Counted from the stretch's first letter, positions 1-9,541 are shown. The stretch is DNA of 64,000 nucleotides from Clostridia bacterium (GCA_910574255.1 CAJTAK010000002.1:248001-312000), one strand, 5' to 3'. Notes: generated from the sequence alone by a model not told the origin. Numbers and translations are program-made.

Positions 1-2
1 TC

Positions 3-701
3 TCAAGCCCAGGCCGTCACCTGTGATTCTTCTTCCTCTTTCACTGGTTTCCCGTCGCTTGTATATCCGATGGGCTTTGCTTCTTCCCCCTGTTCTTCGG
101 ATGATTTCTCTGTCTTTTCCTCTTTCGCTTTCTCCGGATCGCTCTTGGCCTTTGCCGCATCCGACAAATCCTGATTGGTCTTTCCCAAGATCTGCATCTG
201 TGTGGAGCGTGCATTCTCCGCCCCCTGTTCGGCCCTGGCAAGCTCGTCTGTTTTACTTTTGATGGTTCCCATGTTTCGTCCCGTGTCCAGTTCCATCTCA
301 CTTTTCAGCACAGATACTCTCCCCTCCATCCGGGCAGCCGTACTCTCCTGCACCCTGGCATTCTTCACGGCAGCATCTGAGGAAATCACAGTCTGCATTC
401 CCGTCTCATCGTAAGACTTCTGCTCTGCCGCTTTTGTTCTCTCCTCTCTCTGCTCCTGACGCTGCTTGGCCAGATGCTGTTGAAGCTGATCCTGAAGCTC
501 CATAATCTTATCCTGCAGTTCCTGCTTCTTCTTCAGCTTTTCCTCCATTGTCAGGCTCTCGTCGGCAATCACATTCTGTATCTGTCTCTGAACCTCCTCT
601 ATCTGACTTTGAAGCCCTCTGGTTACCGCATCCCCCATGGGCGATATTCGCATTTGTCCGGTCTGAATCCCTGACATGCTGATACTGTTGATTCCCTGCA
701 T
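3..701 (-). CDS. FlxA-like coiled-coil protein
   Basis: A complete 232-residue protein of the FlxA-like type, with no known enzymatic role. Residues about 25-95 are rich in Q, E, K and L with heptad character, so a coiled coil is likely. The C-terminal 50 residues are charged, low-complexity and probably disordered. There is no signal peptide or membrane segment. The start is supported by GGGAGGAG seven bases before the ATG. It is the last gene of the long minus-strand run and is unlike the immunity-type genes upstream of it. FlxA-like proteins are common in Lachnospiraceae near flagellar or toxin loci, but a function here is not shown by the sequence. Confidence 0.7.
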   Translation of the reverse strand: MQGINSISMSGIQTGQMRISPMGDAVTRGLQSQIEEVQRQIQNVIADESLTMEEKLKKKQELQDKIMELQDQLQQHLAKQRQEQREERTKAAEQKSYDETGMQTVISSDAAVKNARVQESTAARMEGRVSVLKSEMELDTGRNMGTIKSKTDELARAEQGAENARSTQMQILGKTNQDLSDAAKAKSDPEKAKEEKTEKSSEEQGEEAKPIGYTSDGKPVKEEEESQVTAWA

Positions 702-737
702 TTCGTCTCCTCCCTTTTTCCATAGGTCTATATTTTA

Positions 738-1154
738 TTATCGGTCAAATAAAGAGTTTTCTAACAGCATTACTGTTTTTTTATCATCTTCTTTTAAATT
801 GTTAAATATAATTTGAAAATCATCATTGTAGCCAAGCTGTTTTAAAGCATAAATAGCAAAATGTCCTAATTTGCAAGGCCCCAATATTTTAAAACTGTCA
901 TCCATAAATTCAGTATACTCTAAAAGTTTTGAATAAACTTTACTATTTTTTATGTTCTTTTCAATAATTTTTAAAATCGTTTGCTTTATAACAGTAATAT
1001 TAGGAATGCTTAAGTAATTTTCCAGTTCTTCTACGGAAACATCTTCCACCTCTATTTTCTTAACTAAGCCTAAATAACTCAAATCAGTCCCCCCGCAAAA
1101 TATATTCGCCAATTTCATACTATCATCTAATATACTTTTAATTCTATTAATCAA
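738..1154 (-). CDS. small immunity-like protein, TTG start
   Basis: A 138-residue protein of unknown family. The start is TTG and lies inside the stop region of the preceding frame (TTGATTAA), so translation is probably coupled. The C-terminal half (GHFAIYALKQLGY and following) resembles a single HEAT-like helical repeat seen in some small immunity proteins. The first 11 codons and the leader are nearly identical to those of a broken gene at 47997, about 47 kb away, while the rest differs, so this may be a chimera made by recombination at the 5' end. An immunity role is inferred from position only. Confidence 0.5.
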   Translation of the reverse strand: MINRIKSILDDSMKLANIFCGGTDLSYLGLVKKIEVEDVSVEELENYLSIPNITVIKQTILKIIEKNIKNSKVYSKLLEYTEFMDDSFKILGPCKLGHFAIYALKQLGYNDDFQIIFNNLKEDDKKTVMLLENSLFDR

Positions 1155-1470
1155 TTGCAGTTTTCTCTTTATGTACTAATTCAGTAATTTCTATTTCCTC
1201 AACAATTATATTTAACCCTAATAATTTTGCCTCGTTTGCGAGATCAACTGCATTCCCCCATCCCATCTTTGCAAATTGCCATTCTTGCATCAACTGTACC
1301 GTATTCCGGTCCAGTTCCCGCAGTTCCTTTGAAAAAAGTCCCATGCTCTCCTCCGGCTCCTCCCCACTGAAAAACATAAGCCATGCATTCAATTTCCCTG
1401 TTATATTTTTATTGTGCTGTGTTTTCTTAAAAATGCCAATAGGGATGAATACATATTTCTGGGGCGGCAC
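1147..1470 (-). pseudogene. remnant of Rpn/PD-(D/E)XK nuclease family transposase
   Basis: The frame from about 1470 down carries motifs typical of the C-terminal half of Lachnospiraceae Rpn-family proteins: YVFIPIGIFKKTQHNK, then LNAWLMFF, then FSKELRELDRNTVQ. The nuclease core is missing and the spacing between the second and third motifs is too short, so it is an internally deleted fragment. The last 40 codons do not fit that family and end on the TAA that overlaps the TTG start of the next gene. The frame stays open further upstream, to 1650, but that part overlaps the gene at 1517-1954 and a repeat, and is not credible as coding. Confidence 0.55.
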
Positions 1471-1514
1471 TGTGAATAGCACCGCCCCAGCTTTGGGACA
1501 TTTTATCCCAAAAG
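1461..1514. repeat. paired hairpin repeat (family A)
   Basis: Two adjacent inverted repeats. GGGGCGG (1461-1467) pairs with CCGCCCC (1482-1488), and CTTTGGGACA (from 1491) pairs with the following TATCCCAAAAG. The second hairpin recurs in degenerate form at 28762, 30443 and 30945, always between genes of the array, here next to the Rpn remnant. Confidence 0.6.
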
Positions 1515-1516
1515 TA

Positions 1517-1954
1517 TTAAATCTGTATATCCACGCCCTGCCGGTAGTTATCCAAAATGCTGGTATCAAAGGGTTTTCCCCAATCCCAACTTGGATCTTG
1601 CTGATGAACAAACTCGCCCAGCCGAGCAGCCTCGCTATAGAATATCTCATTCAGCGTCCATGATGCGCTCAATCGTTTTTCTGGTGAAAGGGACATAGTG
1701 TAGTCACGAATGACTGCGCTGATGTCCTCGCCATCACTAACTCCGCAGCCGTTCTTCATGTGGTCGAAAGCGATTTGTTTGACTCGCTGTGCTATACCCT
1801 CGTCTACAGGAACAATTTTCCGATAATCGCCTGCATCGTTCAAACTCATGCCAGGTGTACCATAGGGATTGACATGGGGCTTGCTCTGTATCCTTTGAGA
1901 AATCTCGCTAGTCCGCTGTTGCTGTTGATTTTGTACCATTTGCGTAATTGTCAT
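1517..1954 (-). CDS. uncharacterised 145-residue cytoplasmic protein
   Basis: A soluble protein of 145 residues with a Q-rich N terminus and an acidic helical remainder. I do not recognise a named family with certainty. Similar proteins with a short polar N terminus and a DISAVIRDYTMSLSPEKR-like core occur in Lachnospiraceae. The start has CTGGAGG eight bases upstream. It is one of only two genes in the array (with the FlxA-like gene) that does not look like an immunity protein, so it could be an accessory to a lost toxin locus, but that is a guess. Confidence 0.55.
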   Translation of the reverse strand: MTITQMVQNQQQQRTSEISQRIQSKPHVNPYGTPGMSLNDAGDYRKIVPVDEGIAQRVKQIAFDHMKNGCGVSDGEDISAVIRDYTMSLSPEKRLSASWTLNEIFYSEAARLGEFVHQQDPSWDWGKPFDTSILDNYRQGVDIQI

Positions 1955-2098
1955 AGAATAACCTCCAGTCCGCCTACTTGCTAATAGCGAGAAACATGGT
2001 GCTTGTCGGTTCCTTTGGGGTAATTTTATCCCTTATTTTTACATCGGCATTTTACAGCAGAAGTTAAGACTTTCAGGGAAACCGCAAATGGCAAGCAA

Positions 2099-2121
2099 TT
2101 CGAGTGTGACCACACTCCGAA
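2099..2121. repeat. intergenic hairpin downstream of gene start 1954/stop 2160 interval
   Basis: TTCGAGTGTG pairs with CACACTCCGAA around a two-base loop, with one bulge. There is no T-run on either strand, so it is not a standard terminator. The rest of the 1955-2159 interval holds nothing I can name. Confidence 0.35.
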
Positions 2122-2159
2122 ATTTTTGCTGGGCTGGGGAGTTCGCAAAAATATAAGAG

Positions 2160-3122
2160 TTAATCACATGGCAATCGGATTATGCGTCGGTAACAAAAGT
2201 AATTTTTCGACAAACCAGGATGGCGTTCATTGACCGGATTGCGGTAAAAGGCAGTATAACAAGGCAGGACATATATTGCCCCATCGCCGCCGCAAAGGGA
2301 ACATCCGCCATCCCCGCCTTTTGTATAGGATGTATTGTCAATGATTTCATTTTTATATGAATCATATGCCATAAACAGCCCCATCATATTCGGCTGATCC
2401 AATATTGCGTTTTCCTCGGTACTTCCGACAGCGCCCACATTATAAATCTCTCTCAGCACATCACGCAATGTGTCGCCCCACCAGAACAATGTGCGTGTGC
2501 CGCCGTTACAAAGATATTCCCATTCATCTTCTGTCGGCAACGTAAAAGGGCCTTCTTTCAGAGAGAGGACAGCCTGTTCCAGAGATGGCGCATCCTCGTC
2601 CAACTGGCGACTGTCCACCTCTACAATCATATCTCCAATATCGGCAGTACGCAGCGGCGACAGGCAGCTGGACAGATGTTCGTTCCATTTTGCCAGGAAT
2701 CCCTCCCAGCTTGCGTAACCCTTTTCTTCTATGTCTTTGCTCATCTGCTCTAATTCTTCTGCCAGTTCCGCCCGCAATTCGTCGGCTTTCACAGAATCGC
2801 CGTTTTCTTCTGCCTCGTCAATTTGTCCCTGATAGTCACCTTTTAAATTTTCCATTTCTTCCTCATAGTAATACTCGTGACCAGAAGAAAATTCTTTCTG
2901 CAGGCCCTCTAATACGCCATCTCCCAGAGGACACCTGCCCGTATCCCATCCCAACGTGACATTTTTCCTACCGGGTACAAAGATAAACTGGGAACCCTCA
3001 TATTCCAGAAGCCATGTTTCCCGCTCTGCTCCATCCGTACTGGTTTTGATTGTTTTTACAAATTGAAAACCTATCCCCAATGATTCAATACGTGAACGAA
3101 TACTGTTTAATAATTCCGACAT
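2160..3122 (-). CDS. diverged formylglycine-generating-enzyme (SUMF1/FGE)-like protein
   Basis: A 320-residue protein counted from the ATG at 3122, which has AGAGGAG upstream. The first 190 residues hold a small sandwich-like part and an acidic helical stretch. The C-terminal half has the FGE-sulfatase signature PFTLPTEDEWEYLCNGG followed by FWWGD, and ends with a diverged version of the family's final strand (NYFCYRRIIRL). Canonical FGE enzymes oxidise a sulfatase cysteine. Here the usual RGGSW and GFR motifs are not conserved, so catalysis is doubtful and the fold may have been reused for binding. It sits inside the immunity array, which makes an immunity or toxin-binding role plausible but unproven. 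Confidence 0.6.
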   Translation of the reverse strand: MSELLNSIRSRIESLGIGFQFVKTIKTSTDGAERETWLLEYEGSQFIFVPGRKNVTLGWDTGRCPLGDGVLEGLQKEFSSGHEYYYEEEMENLKGDYQGQIDEAEENGDSVKADELRAELAEELEQMSKDIEEKGYASWEGFLAKWNEHLSSCLSPLRTADIGDMIVEVDSRQLDEDAPSLEQAVLSLKEGPFTLPTEDEWEYLCNGGTRTLFWWGDTLRDVLREIYNVGAVGSTEENAILDQPNMMGLFMAYDSYKNEIIDNTSYTKGGDGGCSLCGGDGAIYVLPCYTAFYRNPVNERHPGLSKNYFCYRRIIRLPCD

Positions 3123-3183
3123 AGCAAATCTCCTCTTTTTTGAAAATATAAGTATGTTAAGATGTTTGTGTGCTTTTAGTAAA

Positions 3184-4179
3184 TCACTTTTCCCATGGGA
3201 AACCATACTTGGGCCGGGGGAGGTCCAGGTGGCTGTAATCCATCAGAACAGTCTGCATCAGTTCCCTGGGACAGTCTATGGTGTCAATGGTCACTTCCAG
3301 GTCCCGCCGTACTGCCATCTTCGCCAGAAAGATAGCATAATTGGCAAGAAGATCTGGGGCTTCATACTGGATTGGCTCCCCTGTGCCTCTCAGACAGCTT
3401 ACATAGTTGTATAGGGCTGTGTTTACTCCTTCTGCGTCTCTGTCCAAAACCGCCATAAGTCCCCTGGCATAATGGAGCCAGGTTTTCGGACGTTTTTTCG
3501 CCTTCTCCTCCAAAGTCAACAGCTGCTTCGCATGGCGGCGGGCTTCCTTGTCGTCTCCATATGCAAGAAAGATTGTTGCCTTGCCTATGGGGTTTATATA
3601 TCTCTGCTTTTCAATATTATGCTCCGGCAGCATCAGGATGTCTCCCAATGTATGCACAAAGCTATCCTCTGCATCGGCAATTACTGCCATGATAAATTTT
3701 TCAATGGCCTTTAAAGAAACGGCATACATTGTGGTCAGATATTTGTCCTCCTGCGGCCAGTGACACAGCTTCTCCTCGCAGTAAGCCGCAAGATAGAAGT
3801 ATTCCTTGCAGCGTACAGTGTCTTTCCATTTGACAAAGGTGTACGCCCCGCAAAAGGAATAAAAAGAGATCAAAAGTTGGAATGTTTTGAATCCTATCAG
3901 CAACTCGTTATCCGGAATTTTATATCGAGTTTCCATTTTCAATACGCCATCCTTTCGGACAGGAAAGGGATAAGGGAATTGCTTGCCGCTGGCGATAAGT
4001 GCCGCCAAATCCCAGCTGGCTTCTGGAGACTCCAACTCCTTCTTCCATTTCTCAATCAACTGTAAATGATTACGGAATGGATTTGAGTATTTTTTGCTTT
4101 CTTCTCTGTCCATCAGGTATTGTTCCTGGGCCTTGGTGATGTATGGCAACTTTTCACCAAAGCTATTCTCATTGCCCAT
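3184..4179 (-). CDS. Imm49-like immunity protein
   Basis: A 331-residue, all-helical soluble protein. The C-terminal stretch LANYAIFLAKMAVRR followed by an acidic VTID segment and a PREL motif resembles the end of the Imm49 family, whose members protect against polymorphic toxins. A truncated homologue of its N-terminal 90 residues lies at 6316-6609 and a more distant one at 6695-7534, so the array holds three related copies. Assignment to Imm49 rests on this C-terminal pattern and length only. Confidence 0.6.
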   Translation of the reverse strand: MGNENSFGEKLPYITKAQEQYLMDREESKKYSNPFRNHLQLIEKWKKELESPEASWDLAALIASGKQFPYPFPVRKDGVLKMETRYKIPDNELLIGFKTFQLLISFYSFCGAYTFVKWKDTVRCKEYFYLAAYCEEKLCHWPQEDKYLTTMYAVSLKAIEKFIMAVIADAEDSFVHTLGDILMLPEHNIEKQRYINPIGKATIFLAYGDDKEARRHAKQLLTLEEKAKKRPKTWLHYARGLMAVLDRDAEGVNTALYNYVSCLRGTGEPIQYEAPDLLANYAIFLAKMAVRRDLEVTIDTIDCPRELMQTVLMDYSHLDLPRPKYGFPWEK

Positions 4180-4259
4180 ACTTTCTATCTCCTTATACTT
4201 TTCTATTCATCCGCTGTTTGATGTTCATTTTCATAAAACTTTATTAGATTCCTCTGCTG

Positions 4260-5398
4260 TTATTTAATTACTTTTCCATCTAAAAAGTCATTCATCCAAT
4301 CCAGAAAATCCATTCCATCACCGTATGGGATAATACCATTCTCCGCCACACTCCATACCTCTCCTTTAGCTCCCCCACAGACGATTAGACGATAAGACTC
4401 ACCACAGCCGCAATCTACCAATTCAAGCTGGCCGTTTCGAGTCGCAGAAAGAATTTTTTGTTCCGTGGCCGTTTCGTCGTCTTCCCAAATCCACATTTCC
4501 CTATGGCAAAACCTTTTCCTAATACATTCCGAATCGTAAGAAACCTTTTGTAAAGGCGGAAGCACATAATGAAACGTGTTAAATCGTATTTCAAAGCCAT
4601 CTCCAATTTTCGTCAGAAAAGCTACATATTCCTTTGGCCATTTCACGCCAATGTTTTCTTGAAAAGCGGTGATGTCAGCCCGTTTCAGTGACGGACCAGT
4701 GATAATACCCAGCCTATCTAATTTTTCCTTTATTTCTACAATAGATGCCTTTATTTCCTCTGGGGATTTCCCCACTTTTTTAACGCCTAACTTTTTTCGT
4801 TCAATATTTATAATATTCTCTCGGCTCTGGAACGCAGATAAGTCTGTTACCTGCGTTTTATACAGATTTAGGCTGTTAAGGCGAGGCAAAACTGCAAGGC
4901 AGGACACATCCGTTACGGCTGTTCCATACAACCAGACAACCTCTAAAGTGGGAATTGTACACAATGGAGAAACGTCCTTTACCTTTGTATGGTTTACATT
5001 GATTGATTTTAGGTTTGGGTGGTTTGTCAAGGGCGTAAGGTCATGAATTTTGGTTCGGTATGCCTCTAGTTGCTCCAAGGCTGGGCAGGAAGCCAGTGGA
5101 GACAAATCACTCAAATCTGGATTTTCCTCTATATGAATTTCTTTTACAGATTGCTGATTTTCCAATCCCTCCAAGCTGTTTATCCCATGCAGTTATAAAG
5201 TCTTACTGATGTCAGGTCTGCCATTTGAGCCAGCGGGGAGATATCTACTAATGGCGGTCTATGATTATCAGCACAGTAATGAAATTCACCAGTTGTTTTT
5301 CCGGTTCTGAAAATCATATCTGGTGTAGTTCCAGGATTCAGGCGTGCCATTTCCTCAGCAATTTTCTCTTTTAGTAAGACCAGTTCACATTTTTCCAT
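4260..5398 (-). pseudogene. LRR-SUKH protein gene split by a frameshift
   Basis: The first 72 codons (5398 to 5180, good AAAGGAGGG site) begin a leucine-rich repeat protein and stop at TAA just after ATGGGA. The next frame picks up at once (5174 and below) with further DLSPL-type repeats and then a C-terminal SMI1/KNR4 (SUKH) domain, recognisable by KWPKEYVAFLTKIGDGF. Adding one G in the GGG tract near 5183 restores one continuous protein of about 380 residues. Intact, it would be an LRR-SUKH immunity-type protein. The break may be a real mutation, a phase-variable G tract or a sequencing error. Confidence 0.75.
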
Positions 5399-5441
5399 AC
5401 AAGCCCTCCTTTAATCGTGGTCTGGTTCTATCCGGTCTTTA

Positions 5442-6230
5442 TTATTCAGCCATTGCCAAAATTGCATAAAACTCTTGGGTTCTTTGCAACATAGCGTAAA
5501 AGTAATCGGGAGTGTTATCCATTGGTTCTTTTACTTTCAAAATGACACCATCAAATTCGGCTGTCATTAGTACCTCAAGCCCATTTTGCTCACAAAATGC
5601 TTCCAAAGAAGTGTTAGCATTTGAAAATCCTCGCAAAATTTTCTGATACTCATATTCAGTAAAAAAGGTAGCCCAATCTAATCTTCTTTTTCGTATGATA
5701 CCCTTATCTCCACTAACAACAGCAAAGAGCCGCTCATGCACATTGGTTTTAAATTCAATATCCGATACCAATGTAACCGAGGCATTTTCAACTGTCCTAT
5801 ATGAAAGCAGATGAAGAAATACCTGGAAAAGTGTATCAAAGGTATAGTTGCCATTAGTGTTAATACTGTCAAAGGAAATGTTTATTCCAATAGATGATGC
5901 CGATATTTGCCAGCCCAAATAATTGGAATCAGTAATTCTTTTCATATCAGGATGCTCAAAGAGAAAATGCACCTCAGCTCGATTACGTTTTAGAGAAGTC
6001 TTTAACATCAGTGATTTATGTTTGTTCGGCTTATCCTTTTCCGAAAAGGTCAAAGTTTCTTGTAACAATCCTCTTGTAATGTTAGTAATCGGCGTAGTAC
6101 CTTTATATAGTTTAAGCGGCTCATAATCTGCTGTATTCCACATATCACAAAAGTCCATCACAAAATCCACTGGTTTTGTGATTTGCTGCTCTTTATAAAA
6201 TACAAGAAAAGATAGAATAGGACTTTTCAT
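5442..6230 (-). CDS. immunity-like protein, family unknown
   Basis: A 262-residue soluble protein when started at the ATG at 6230, which directly follows GGAGGAGACA. An upstream ATG at 6248 lacks such a site. It has an alternating strand and helix pattern and no membrane segment or known motif. It resembles in size and context the other single-domain immunity candidates in the array. I cannot name a family. Confidence 0.6.
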   Translation of the reverse strand: MKSPILSFLVFYKEQQITKPVDFVMDFCDMWNTADYEPLKLYKGTTPITNITRGLLQETLTFSEKDKPNKHKSLMLKTSLKRNRAEVHFLFEHPDMKRITDSNYLGWQISASSIGINISFDSINTNGNYTFDTLFQVFLHLLSYRTVENASVTLVSDIEFKTNVHERLFAVVSGDKGIIRKRRLDWATFFTEYEYQKILRGFSNANTSLEAFCEQNGLEVLMTAEFDGVILKVKEPMDNTPDYFYAMLQRTQEFYAILAMAE

Positions 6231-6315
6231 TGTCTCCTCCAATAGCATTTAAAGTAACGTTTTAGCAAGCTATTCCCAAACGCCCACAAAACCACCTGTA
6301 GCACCTCAGCCGCAG

Positions 6316-6609
6316 CTACAATGATGTCAATGATATAAAGGCATTGTGCAAAGCGCCATATCCTACCAAAAAAGAATTATCCAGACTTTTCTCCTCTGTT
6401 CTTCCATTGAATTCATAGGTGAATTTCTTTCCGCTTGCCTGAAGTTCTGGCAAACTCCAACTCGCTTCTGGTAATTGAAGCCTTTCCAAAGCATCTTTTT
6501 CCCGTTTGCGTTGAGTTTCAAAGAGATCAGTTTTTGTGTATGCCAAAAGATACTCCTTTTGTCTTTTGGTCTGATATGGTATCTTTTTTCTTGATGCTCC
6601 ATTACCCAT
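6316..6609 (-). pseudogene. truncated copy of the Imm49-like gene
   Basis: Ninety-seven codons parallel the N-terminal part of the protein at 3184-4179: both start MGN, then a K-P-Y-x-T-K segment, then LPEASW, SGK-F and a FLVGY/LLIGF motif. The homology ends abruptly and the frame stops at 6316. A different frame between 6316 and 6250 encodes an unrelated hydrophobic tail, so the gene was probably cut and joined to the end of another one. Confidence 0.65.
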
Positions 6610-6694
6610 TTTTGTTATTTTCCAATAATTCTTTCATCCGTTTTTTTGTTCAATCTCCTATAAATGCCCACAAGAAATGCTTTTATTTATCCAA

Positions 6695-7534
6695 TTAACA
6701 CCAAACTGTTCCTAATTTTTTAAGCTGCTCCAAAGCATCATCAAAAAAAGGGAGTTTTGTTTCTGATGTATCAATTTTACAGACTGCATCATCAAAAAAC
6801 ATTTTCGGAACTTCTATCACATCAAGCTCGCAGGCCATATGGTTTAGACGAGCCAGTTTAAGGTACGCAATCGAATACGCGTCAACAAAAACGGAATAAC
6901 CCACAGGCCATTTGCGCTCATTTTTTATATGTTGGACAAGCCGATTGTTGAGTGCCTTTTCATCCTTTTCCGCCATAGCCTGAACGGTCAGACACGCTTC
7001 ATCGCTCATCAATACCGCATATGGATATGCCGCATCATATTCAGTAACAGTAGAGGGAAGTAATTCTACCGCCTTTTCAAAATTTCCCAACAGCATCTGA
7101 ACATAGGGATGTTCAAGAGAACTCAAACATTGAGGGATATTATTCTGTACTGAAAAAAGTTGTAAAAGGCCATAGGAAAAGTCCCTTACCATATTTACCT
7201 GGTCGGTCTTATCACGATTTACTGCTGGACGCGCAATGTCAAACAGATAAGCAAATATAGCCGCCATACCGGAGAGGTATGTGTAGCGAATCACTTGGCT
7301 ATCCGAGTTATTTCTCAAATAAGTCCTTCCTGCAAGTATCTTATAACTTAAAGAAAATGACGAATAATAGCTTGCATAATCACGGCAATCCGCAGGTTTG
7401 GCAAGTCCTCGCTTTATCACACCCTCCATGTTAGTTTGGGCTGCAAATTTTCCTTTATTTGCTATATATCGCTTTTCGTTGTTCTGCCGTTCTTTTTCCC
7501 ATTTAGAGGATTGATATGCTAATTTAGTTGCCAT
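6695..7534 (-). CDS. Imm49-like immunity protein
   Basis: A 279-residue helical protein whose C-terminal region (YSIAYLKLARLNHMACELDV) matches the pattern of the Imm49-like protein at 3184-4179. The chosen start is the ATG at 7534 with AAAGGATTTTG before it; a TTG two codons upstream is also possible. It follows the truncated homologue at 6316-6609 in reverse order of transcription, consistent with local duplication. Confidence 0.6.
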   Translation of the reverse strand: MATKLAYQSSKWEKERQNNEKRYIANKGKFAAQTNMEGVIKRGLAKPADCRDYASYYSSFSLSYKILAGRTYLRNNSDSQVIRYTYLSGMAAIFAYLFDIARPAVNRDKTDQVNMVRDFSYGLLQLFSVQNNIPQCLSSLEHPYVQMLLGNFEKAVELLPSTVTEYDAAYPYAVLMSDEACLTVQAMAEKDEKALNNRLVQHIKNERKWPVGYSVFVDAYSIAYLKLARLNHMACELDVIEVPKMFFDDAVCKIDTSETKLPFFDDALEQLKKLGTVWC

Positions 7535-7611
7535 GGTCAAAATCCTTTCAAAACAGTTCCATTTGTGGAATTATCCCATGCCGGAACATTTTTTCCTATT
7601 GGCTCTAATCT

Positions 7612-9504
7612 TTATAGCTCGCACTCCGCATGAAGTTTCTTCAAAACCTCCTTATGTGTCAGACGGCAGGAGCGGAGATCAACATACTTCAACTTAGGCA
7701 GTTTCAGCAGCAACCGGCAATTCGTAAAATTCGTATTATAAAGAGACAGCGACCGCAGATTTTTACATTCTGTCAGGAAAGAAAAATCCTCCACACATAT
7801 CTCACAGATCCGAAGTTCCCGCAAATTCTCCATACACCTGATAGCAGACCATCCCTGAAGATCATAATAGTAAGGTTCCGGGGGAAAATGTTCCTCCGGC
7901 GCACGAAGATACGCATAGCGCCTTTCATCATCCCAACTCTGAACTGTTTTTTCGGACAGGACAAGCTGCAACTTTTTCATTTGCTTTAACTTCCGCCCCC
8001 AGTCCCAGGCTGTGGACGGTAGCCGTCCGCCCGATTCCTGCCGGATTGCCAAAGCAATCAGCGGATGCAGCAAAATCCCGTCTGCCGGGGGCGTCCGGTA
8101 CATGCCAAGGTCAGCCATCGCATTTCCCGGCATCTCCAAACGGTACGGGCGGGGGAAACGGGCATCCTCCGGATTGATGCTTTCATAAAACAGATTCTTC
8201 AAAACCGTGCCGGCCGCTTTGTAGACGGTGCATTCATCATGTCGGCGGAAAGAACGCTCCAATGCGTCCTTGTCCTTATAATCATCCACATGGATCTGTT
8301 CCAGTGCAAACGGAAATGCCTCCTGCACCGCAAGCAATGCTTCCCGTAACCGGGGATCGCTTACGCGGGGAACGGACAGCAAAGCATAGTGGAGCAGCTC
8401 CAGATCCTCTCGTTCTCGCAAAAAGTCCAGCCATATCTCCAGGTGTTCCTTTGCGTCCGGGAAACGCCCCAGATCATAGAGCAGATCCCTTTTTTCCCTG
8501 CCTTCGGCTTTGTCCAGAAGAAACGCCGCCTGTTCCAGTTTTACCCCGCCGCCTATCTGTAAAAGGGGAATCGCAATACAATAGGTTTCCGGCGAAAGTT
8601 TTGATAACTGCTCTAAAATACGTTCATGCCAGCGCACTGCCAGTTCTTCCCTGTCTGCAGGCGTGTTGTACAGCTCATAGACAACCCGGTCAAACAGACC
8701 TGTTTCCCAGCGTTTTTCCAAAAACTGTTCATATAACGCAGGGTCTGTACGGTACACCAGGTTTGGCAGACTGCCCACATCTTCTTTTGCGTCCCATTCA
8801 CCCAAAATCTCCCGGATGAACGCACAGGAAGCGTCGGACAAAACCGGAAATTTGTCCATACTGTCGATTGCAAGAAGCCGTTCATCCTCCGTGTCAGCCT
8901 GGATGTAATGTTTCCGCAGCGTTTCTTCATCACCATCCAAAAAAATGCCGAACCACCCCATATCATAACCGGCTGCTACTTCCCGCAGCCAGCGGGTATA
9001 CCAGGATAGAAAGTCCGGCTCCCTGGGGAAAAATATCCAGGAGCGCTCATATTCTATATAAACGACCCTGCCCCGGTCTGGTCCTGCCACCAGCAGATAA
9101 GTAAAATAAGTATCTCCCTGAGATTCAATGGGAATACAGCCCCGCCGCCAGTCGTGATCCCTGTCGCCTAAATCTTTTAATGAATCCGGATCGGTTTCCG
9201 GAGCAAGATACGGTGTTTCCCCCGGCTCCACCTGCCAGCTCAGCCAGCCCTTCACCTGCTCCAGTGAAAACAGGCCATAAAAAGGTCCGGCTCCGCCGTC
9301 CCCCGCCTGCAGCAAAAAGTTACGGTAGCCGTCTGGAAGTGAGATCCCCGTTTCCTGCTCAAATTCTTCAATCTCTTTGAGGGATGCCGGAGGGTTCCAT
9401 TGATATTTATGATGTTCTGCGCCAAATTGTTTCAGTTCGGCGTCTGCGGTCCTTGCCTTTTCTAACAATGAGCGCAGTTCTTCTATCGGAAATGTGTTTG
9501 ACAT
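7612..9504 (-). CDS. SUKH (SMI1/KNR4) - HEAT-like - LRR immunity protein
   Basis: A 630-residue multidomain protein. Residues about 20-190 form a SUKH domain, seen in LPDGYRNFLLQAGDGG and the strands that follow. Residues about 200-400 are helical and HEAT-like. The last 100 residues form leucine-rich repeats (LRELRICEI, LRSLSLYNT, LKYVDLRSC). SUKH domains bind and neutralise diverse nucleic-acid-targeting toxins. The added repeats suggest a large binding surface. The neighbour at 9542-11038 is a paralogue lacking the LRR tail. High confidence for SUKH and LRR, moderate for HEAT. Confidence 0.85.
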   Translation of the reverse strand: MSNTFPIEELRSLLEKARTADAELKQFGAEHHKYQWNPPASLKEIEEFEQETGISLPDGYRNFLLQAGDGGAGPFYGLFSLEQVKGWLSWQVEPGETPYLAPETDPDSLKDLGDRDHDWRRGCIPIESQGDTYFTYLLVAGPDRGRVVYIEYERSWIFFPREPDFLSWYTRWLREVAAGYDMGWFGIFLDGDEETLRKHYIQADTEDERLLAIDSMDKFPVLSDASCAFIREILGEWDAKEDVGSLPNLVYRTDPALYEQFLEKRWETGLFDRVVYELYNTPADREELAVRWHERILEQLSKLSPETYCIAIPLLQIGGGVKLEQAAFLLDKAEGREKRDLLYDLGRFPDAKEHLEIWLDFLREREDLELLHYALLSVPRVSDPRLREALLAVQEAFPFALEQIHVDDYKDKDALERSFRRHDECTVYKAAGTVLKNLFYESINPEDARFPRPYRLEMPGNAMADLGMYRTPPADGILLHPLIALAIRQESGGRLPSTAWDWGRKLKQMKKLQLVLSEKTVQSWDDERRYAYLRAPEEHFPPEPYYYDLQGWSAIRCMENLRELRICEICVEDFSFLTECKNLRSLSLYNTNFTNCRLLLKLPKLKYVDLRSCRLTHKEVLKKLHAECEL

Positions 9505-9541
9505 AGGCTTTTACTTCCTTTAATACATTGCTTATTTTCTT

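Noticed and set aside
1147..1650. A full 167-residue gene from 1650
   Set aside because: The upstream 60 codons overlap the well-supported gene at 1517-1954 and the hairpin repeat. Only the downstream part matches the Rpn family.
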